DNA from: Phragmites australis | Lineage: Eukaryota > Streptophyta > Magnoliopsida > Poales > Poaceae | Assembly: GCF_958298935.1 (NCBI RefSeq) | Contig: NC_084929.1 | Location: 7,688,001 to 7,752,000, forward strand | Direction of reading: 5' to 3' | DNA length: 64,000 nt | Shown: one piece after another, positions 58,656-64,000 of the stretch | Numbering within the stretch: position 1 is the first letter of the stretch | How the letters are laid out: every line of letters starts with the position of its first letter | The notes under the pieces: generated by a model | What the model saw: the letters and a program-made list of their open reading frames with translations, nothing else | Database searches by the model: none | What the model was told of the DNA's origin: nothing | Translations under genes and position numbers: made by a program

Positions 58656-61600
58656 TGTCACACCCAGTTTTATCGGCCAAAACCAGATACGGTTTATGTG
58701 TGCCCAGGATGTTCAACACACATAAGGACGTCACAGGTGAAATAACAAAAGCAATACTTTTATAGAATAAATGTTAAACTCTTACAACAATTGACATATA
58801 TTGTCTTCTATGTAGATATCTGCAACGGAACAGAAGCACTGGTGCCTAGCAACACCACAGGCAACCGACCAAGAGACACGTGCCTAGAACATCACAATGT
58901 CATCTTGATAGTCTTCAACATCTTCACTCACTGAGTAGATCCACAGATGTCGCATGGTATATAAAAAATAGCAAGTGTGAATACACGACGTGCTCAGCAA
59001 GTATGAAAAAGATAATGATATGTAGGCTTATAACAAGAATAGGCTAACACATGGTATATTTGCGTAAATACGAGTAATGAAAAGATATTTGGACTAAAAA
59101 AAGTATTAAACAATTATTAAGTGAATGTAACCCATACAGTCCAACACCCAGTATACAAGGCTCCCCACCTTGCACACCATAACCATCTAGTACTCCTTGT
59201 ACTATAACCAAAACTGTAACCAAACCCACATCCATAACCAACTAATCATGTGAGGATCCAAGTCTCCCATAACCGTGAGCACGACTGTTATAACAGTTTT
59301 TACACTCTGCAGAGGTTGTCCAGCTTTCCCCACAAGTTAGTGAATTCTATGTTGACGTGTTTGCAAGACACTTAACACACGCCAGTGGTGTGCCGCTGAG
59401 AAATCACTAAATAACATTTTCCACTAACCAAAAACTAATCCATTATGCATCTGCCCACTAGGTTTCATCGTTAGGACTTACACGAGTCCAACTCTTACCC
59501 AGAAGCCCCCTTTTGTGCTGACACAACACACACTGGATAGACTTTAACTAGTGTATCACGGCTTACCCATATCAGCCTCGTGGTTGGTACGTTACTTCTT
59601 AGGTTGTCGCTCCACGAACCGGTCCTTACTTAGGTTACTTGAGCAAACACTAAACCAACATCATAACTATGACAACTATCAAAACCACTTCGCTCAAGGC
59701 CTAAGGTTCCATGTTGCTAGACCATTAACAATTTAACCACCATTGTTGCATAAGTTCATTACTCAATATTATGACACTTCCTAATATCCCAAAAGCATGG
59801 CTAAGAAATCTACCCACCAAAAATAGATAACCATAAACCATCTAGGTTCTAAGGGATGATAAGGGAAAATCTAGAGAAAACCCTGATATAGGTGATTAAC
59901 CATCATATTGACAGACACTGTATGAAATTTTTTAAAACAAAATAGTTTAAATCATAGGTTCAAGATGATCAAGGACACTTGCCTTTTACCGAATGCTGCT
60001 CAGTGTTGTCAAAATTTTGGTCTTGAAATCCCTCGAATAGATCCGAAATGTTATCGACTAATCCCGAATTCTATCAACAAATAAAACAACATCGAATAAA
60101 CACCAAATAAACTCCAAGAGAAATAGAATGATAAACTGGGATCTTGGATTGGGCTGGACAAGGGGAACATAGTTGACTGGACTTCTTTCGAAGAAAGATG
60201 AAAGATCTAGGGTTTAGGTTTCACATGAAATGATAGAAAAGATTAACTGATTAATTAACATGAGGGACTTACAAAGTTAATATATTATTTTAATATCATA
60301 AACTCATGTTAGTGATAAAATGACATGTAGATCTGGCCAGGACTTATATGTCAATGTGACAACCATAACTTTACTAATCAAAATAATTCGTGTTGCAGAG
60401 ATCTAGATGTTAACGAGGGAAAACTACTATAAAGATATGAGAATTGATACTTGAAACTGGTATGGTTGGATAGATCATGATTTTAGAAAACTTTGAGCGC
60501 AAAAATCACTACAATCGGAGTTAAAACAAAAAAGTTATCGCTAAAACAATTTAGGGTTAATTCTGAAAAAGAAAAGGACTAATTTGTAATTAACAGAAAG
60601 GGACCTTTTTGTAAAAATAGAGAGACCTATTTGAAATTTTGGAAAAGTTTAGGGACTGGTCTGTAAAAAGGATAGGGTCTTTTTGTGAAAATAGAAAAGC
60701 TCAAGGGCCTATTTGCAAAATTGCCAATTACTGGAATACCTTGAATTATTTTTATATTGGAGAACTTGGAATTGCTAATTAGGCAAACATTGATGACTTG
60801 GCAGGGCTACTGGGCATGACACGTAGGCCAAATGGCTGACGTGGCATAACACGTGGATGCTGACTGGACCGAGAGTTGACCGGGGTGGTGACTAGATCTA
60901 GATGGTCGAATCCAGATCCGACGGCTTTGGATTAGTGCACCGGGTGCATGGAGATGGCGGACGGGTGATGGACTCGGTGCACGAGGCTTACTGTGGACCA
61001 AAGATGGCGAAAAACCAAATTGCGGCGGCGAACGGCACGACAATCGCTGGGATCGGGCTTCGGCGAGTTAGGAACTCCGGCGAGTGGCGGAACAGAGGCA
61101 CAGGAGCTCAAGAAACTTGGGCATGGAGTTGGCAGGGATGACGAACCATTGGAGCAGCCTGGCGGGGAGTGACGGCGACTCCGAGAGTTGGAGCTACACG
61201 AAAAGGTTCTACAACATCGAAAACTTGCCGGCGTGTTTTGGAAAAGATATGGCATGCTTCGGAGAGGGTGTAGGAGCTGCTATTTATAGGCGAGGAGGAC
61301 TAGAGGGTTTGGGAAGAGTTTTTTTAAGGCTCGGTGGTGGCGGCACAAATTTGAGCTCGATTTTCCCCATTTAAACATGGATTCGCTGGAGATAAGCTAG
61401 CAAAAGATTATGGGACGAGCTTATAAATGTTTTCCCCCTTGGACAGGGCTTAGATTCATGCGGGATTCGATGGCCGGTCTTGGTCTCATGCTCGGTTTGG
61501 ACTCCGTCCTGAGGTATGAGATGGCCTTGACCCGTGGCACCCACACGACAGAGGCTTGGGCGAAGGCGAAATGATGATGGGTGCATTCGGCGGGCGGCTG

Positions 61601-62205
61601 GCGAGCGCGCAGCGCTGGGTCAGACCGAGGCCCGGGCGGGGAGGAGGAGGGAGAGTGCAACAGGCTAGCTCGGCTGGCAGGCCGGACAGAGGGAGAGAAC
61701 TGGAACAGGTCGGAAGAAAGTGAGAGAAGGAAAAACAGGCCGGGAGAAATGGGCCGGCGACTAGGTTAGATTGAGATTAAGGTTTTTCTTTTCCTTTTGT
61801 TTTCTAATTCTTTTGAAATTCAAATGGGAGCAAACAAAATTCAAATAAAACACCAAATGAAGCTTAAAACTTCAAGAAAATTCCAGCAAGCTTATGAAAT
61901 CATTTTTGTAGCCAATATGAATATTTTGAGTTTATGAAAACATTTAAAATATTTGAACTCATAAAATAATTTTGAGACCTTTTAAAACTAGTTTTTAACT
62001 CAAAAAATCCAAAAGAGCTGAAATAAAATCCAAGAGAAACCTATATGCCTATTTCTAGCATGAATGCATTCAAACAAATACTAATCCAATTCAAATTTGA
62101 ATTTGAATTTAAAATAGGATTTTTTTTCTATTCTAATTATTTAATCTGTAGTCTAATCTTGAAAATTTTTAGAAATTTGAGAAATCTGAAAATCAGGGTG
62201 TGACA
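58656..62205 (-). repeat. Solo LTR of the 26619 family with perfect target duplication
   Basis: 3550 bp bounded by TGTCACACCC and GGGTGTGACA. The identical pentamer ggtgt lies immediately outside both ends (58651-58655 and 62206-62210). It aligns in reverse orientation with 26619-30721, for example the acacataaggacatcacaggtga and cacttg/ctgagta segments. There is no primer-binding site or coding region, so recombination between two LTRs has removed the internal region. TATA (CTATAAATAG on minus) near 61280. ORFs inside (for example 60932-61255) are promoter/leader shadows. Confidence 0.93.
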
Positions 62206-62393
62206 GGTGTGGAAGAGCAGGTGTGGCTACGGCTTGTGGAGATGCTAGCAATCGTGGTGGCAGCCAGGCACATGGCAGCAGCCCATGCGCGGCGGCATCA
62301 AATAAAGTTAGGAGCCAAGGACGGGGGATAGTTGTAAGTGTGTGTTGTCTTTTATTGAACCTTTAAATTTTTTTCTGTTCATCCAAATAAATA
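62206..62393. other. Right half of the sequence interrupted by the solo LTR
   Basis: It is GC-rich then AT-rich, continuing the 58620-58655 sequence after the target duplication. No gene was recognised. Confidence 0.5.
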
Positions 62394-62776
62394 TCACTAC
62401 TACATAAAATATGAGTTGGTCCCTACGTCACCTCTTCTGCTACTCTCTTACCATATAATAAAACCCCTAAATTTTGAATAATTTATTCACTTTTGCCATC
62501 CACTATCATCCTCCGGCCTCCCTAGCTCATTATCGGCTATGGATATGGGAACTGTTTTACTAATAAAAATAAATGAAGAAATTAGGAGGGAAATTAGAAA
62601 ATAATCTCCTCTTTCTTCTTAGATCCCATCTGAAATCAAACTACGACATCGCTCCCGATGTATTCATTTGGAGGCACTCCTATAGTGCATCCACATCTCC
62701 ATACCCTGAGTTTGTGCTTGATGTTATTGCGTCTAATATTTGTGTTTTCATTGCAATGCACAAAAACTTAGCTAGT
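62394..62776 (+). mobile_element. Helitron-like unit 1
   Basis: It starts A|TCACTACTACATAAAATATG and ends ...CATTGCAATGCA...CTTAGCTAGT at 62776. The TC start, CTAGT end and 10-bp palindrome CATTGCAATG about 15 bases before the end match plant Helitron rules. It has no RepHel gene, so it is non-autonomous. An ORF at 62573-62836 crosses the unit boundary and is not a gene. Confidence 0.6.
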
Positions 62777-63153
62777 ACTACACAAAATATGAGTTGGTTC
62801 CCACAATACTTCTTCCTCTACTCTCCTCTAATATAATAAAAACCCCTAAAATTTAAAGAATTTACCCACTCTTGTCATCCACCCTCGTCCTAGAGCCTCA
62901 CTGCCTCATTACCGACTACGGATATAAGACCGTTTTACTAATGAGAATAAATAAAGAAATTAGGAGGAAAATTAGCAGATAATCTCCTCCTCCTTTTCAG
63001 ATCTCATCTGACATCAAACTACGATATTGCTGCTGACATATTCGTTCGACGACGCCCCCATGGGCATCCACATCTCCATAACTTGAGTTTGCGCTTGACG
63101 TTACTGAGTCCAATATTTGTGTTTTTGTTGCACCACACAGACAATTAGCTAGT
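62777..63153 (+). mobile_element. Helitron-like unit 2, tandem copy
   Basis: It is about 377 bp and aligns along its length with unit 1 (acaaaatatgagttggtt, aagaccgttttactaatgag, ccacatctccata). It ends CAATTAGCTAGT at 63153, followed by T, the usual 3' target base. The terminal palindrome is more decayed than in unit 1. Confidence 0.6.
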
Positions 63154-64000
63154 TCCTATAATACCTGGGGTGGTGAGGAATCTATAGCTAAATTTTAGTG
63201 GCCTTACCACTTAGTATGTGTTTATAGAAAATAAAGGAATTTTCAGAGACATGAAATGCAAAATATAAAACATAGAAACTCAATAAGTTTCAATCAATTG
63301 AAAACATATTGAATCAACAAAAGAAAGCAGAATTAGAAGGTTTGAAGAAATGTTGAATCAACAAAATAAAGGTTAAATTAAAAGGTCTAAAAACATGTTG
63401 AATCAATAAAACAAATGTTGCGCTGAAGAAAATATGTTCAGTCAGCCAGCCTTAGAATAAAATGTTGAATGAACAAAATAAATGCTGAATCAGAATGTCT
63501 AAAAAATATTGAATCAATAAAGTAAATTTTGAGTTGATTAAAATATGTTGATTCAGCTGGCCTTAGAATAAAATGTTCAATCAACAAAATAAATATTGAA
63601 TGGTCAAGTCACAGGGGAAAAGTTTGAGTCGCGACATAAAAACGGAAAGGTTTAATCAACGAAAAAAATGTTGAGTCAGCATACCTTAGAATGTAATGTT
63701 GAATGGTCATGTTTTAGGAAGAAAATATTGAGTCAGACATAGAAAAATAAAATGGTGACTAATAAAAAAGTATTGAATAAACATTTACAAAAAATGTTAA
63801 TCAAACTAACATCACGCTCGTTCATGGAAAAAGGGGCACAAGACTATAAAAAAATGCACTTCACATTTTATATTTGTGGAAAGAAGGGAAAAAAAAGAAA
63901 TAAAAGTGGAATAAAAATAAAAAGGAAGAAAGGAAGAACAATGGAAAAAATAAATGTTGAATTAGTGATCAGCAATCTCAATTTTCGTTTTTTACTCCTA
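63154..64000. repeat. AT-rich minisatellite (63290-63810) and flanks
   Basis: The core unit aaatgttgaatcaacaaaat is repeated with variation roughly every 25-40 bases. A higher-order unit marked by ccttagaataaaatgtt occurs at 63450, 63561 and about 63680. TTGAATCAA is itself palindromic. The flanks to 64000 are A-rich with nothing recognised. Confidence 0.75.

Noticed and set aside
62573..62836. An 87-codon plus-strand ORF
   Set aside because: It spans the junction between the two tandem Helitron-like units and has no recognisable family.

Overview
The window is repeat-dominated plant DNA, almost certainly from a grass. The evidence is long-LTR Ty3/gypsy and Opie/Ji-like Ty1/copia elements, CACTA (En/Spm) DNA transposons with a TNP2 transposase, Helitron-type ends, a plant L1 LINE tail, and one intron-containing plant MYB gene. 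I cannot name the species. No organellar, bacterial or rRNA sequence was seen.

Layout. 1-6590: a Ty3/gypsy retrotransposon on the minus strand (pol open to the window edge, gag, leader, primer-binding site, LTR), with the 3' end of a second pol directly behind the LTR. 6591-18937: a composite CACTA transposon on the minus strand made of three modules: an accessory Transposase_24/Ulp1-like gene, a TNP2 transposase, and an unrecognised gene. The modules are separated by arrays of palindromic 'TCATTAGTGAC / GTCACTAATGA' motifs. 18938-26618: decayed CACTA-type ends, tRNA-like fragments, an LTR fragment, GRF-like zinc-finger fragments and unassigned AT-rich DNA. 26619-33240: a 4.1-kb LTR followed by the internal region of an apparently non-autonomous element. 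35080-36711 (minus): the one clear host gene, a three-exon 1R-MYB (SHAQKYF) factor of 300 residues with an N-terminal zinc knuckle. A 118-bp tandem duplication lies just upstream of its start. 37222-45967: a degenerate Opie/Ji-like copia element (minus). 46268-47690: a probable LTR remnant split by a 5'-truncated LINE. 50921-51050: a PIF/Harbinger transposase relic cut by a second, gag-only copia element (51051-57110, plus). 58656-62205: a 3.55-kb solo LTR of the family at 26619, in the opposite orientation, with a perfect 5-bp target duplication (ggtgt). 62394-63153: two head-to-tail Helitron-like units. 63290-63810: an AT-rich minisatellite.

How the parts relate. Only the MYB gene looks like a functional host gene. 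The rest is layered transposon history with readable nesting: LINE in LTR, copia in Harbinger relic, long LTR in a GC-rich repeat. The most unusual structures are the modular CACTA composite, whose two recognisable gene modules each carry the same about 200-bp fold-back hairpin upstream, and the tandem Helitron-like pair. Boundaries marked approximate were judged by eye. No alignment or folding program was run.
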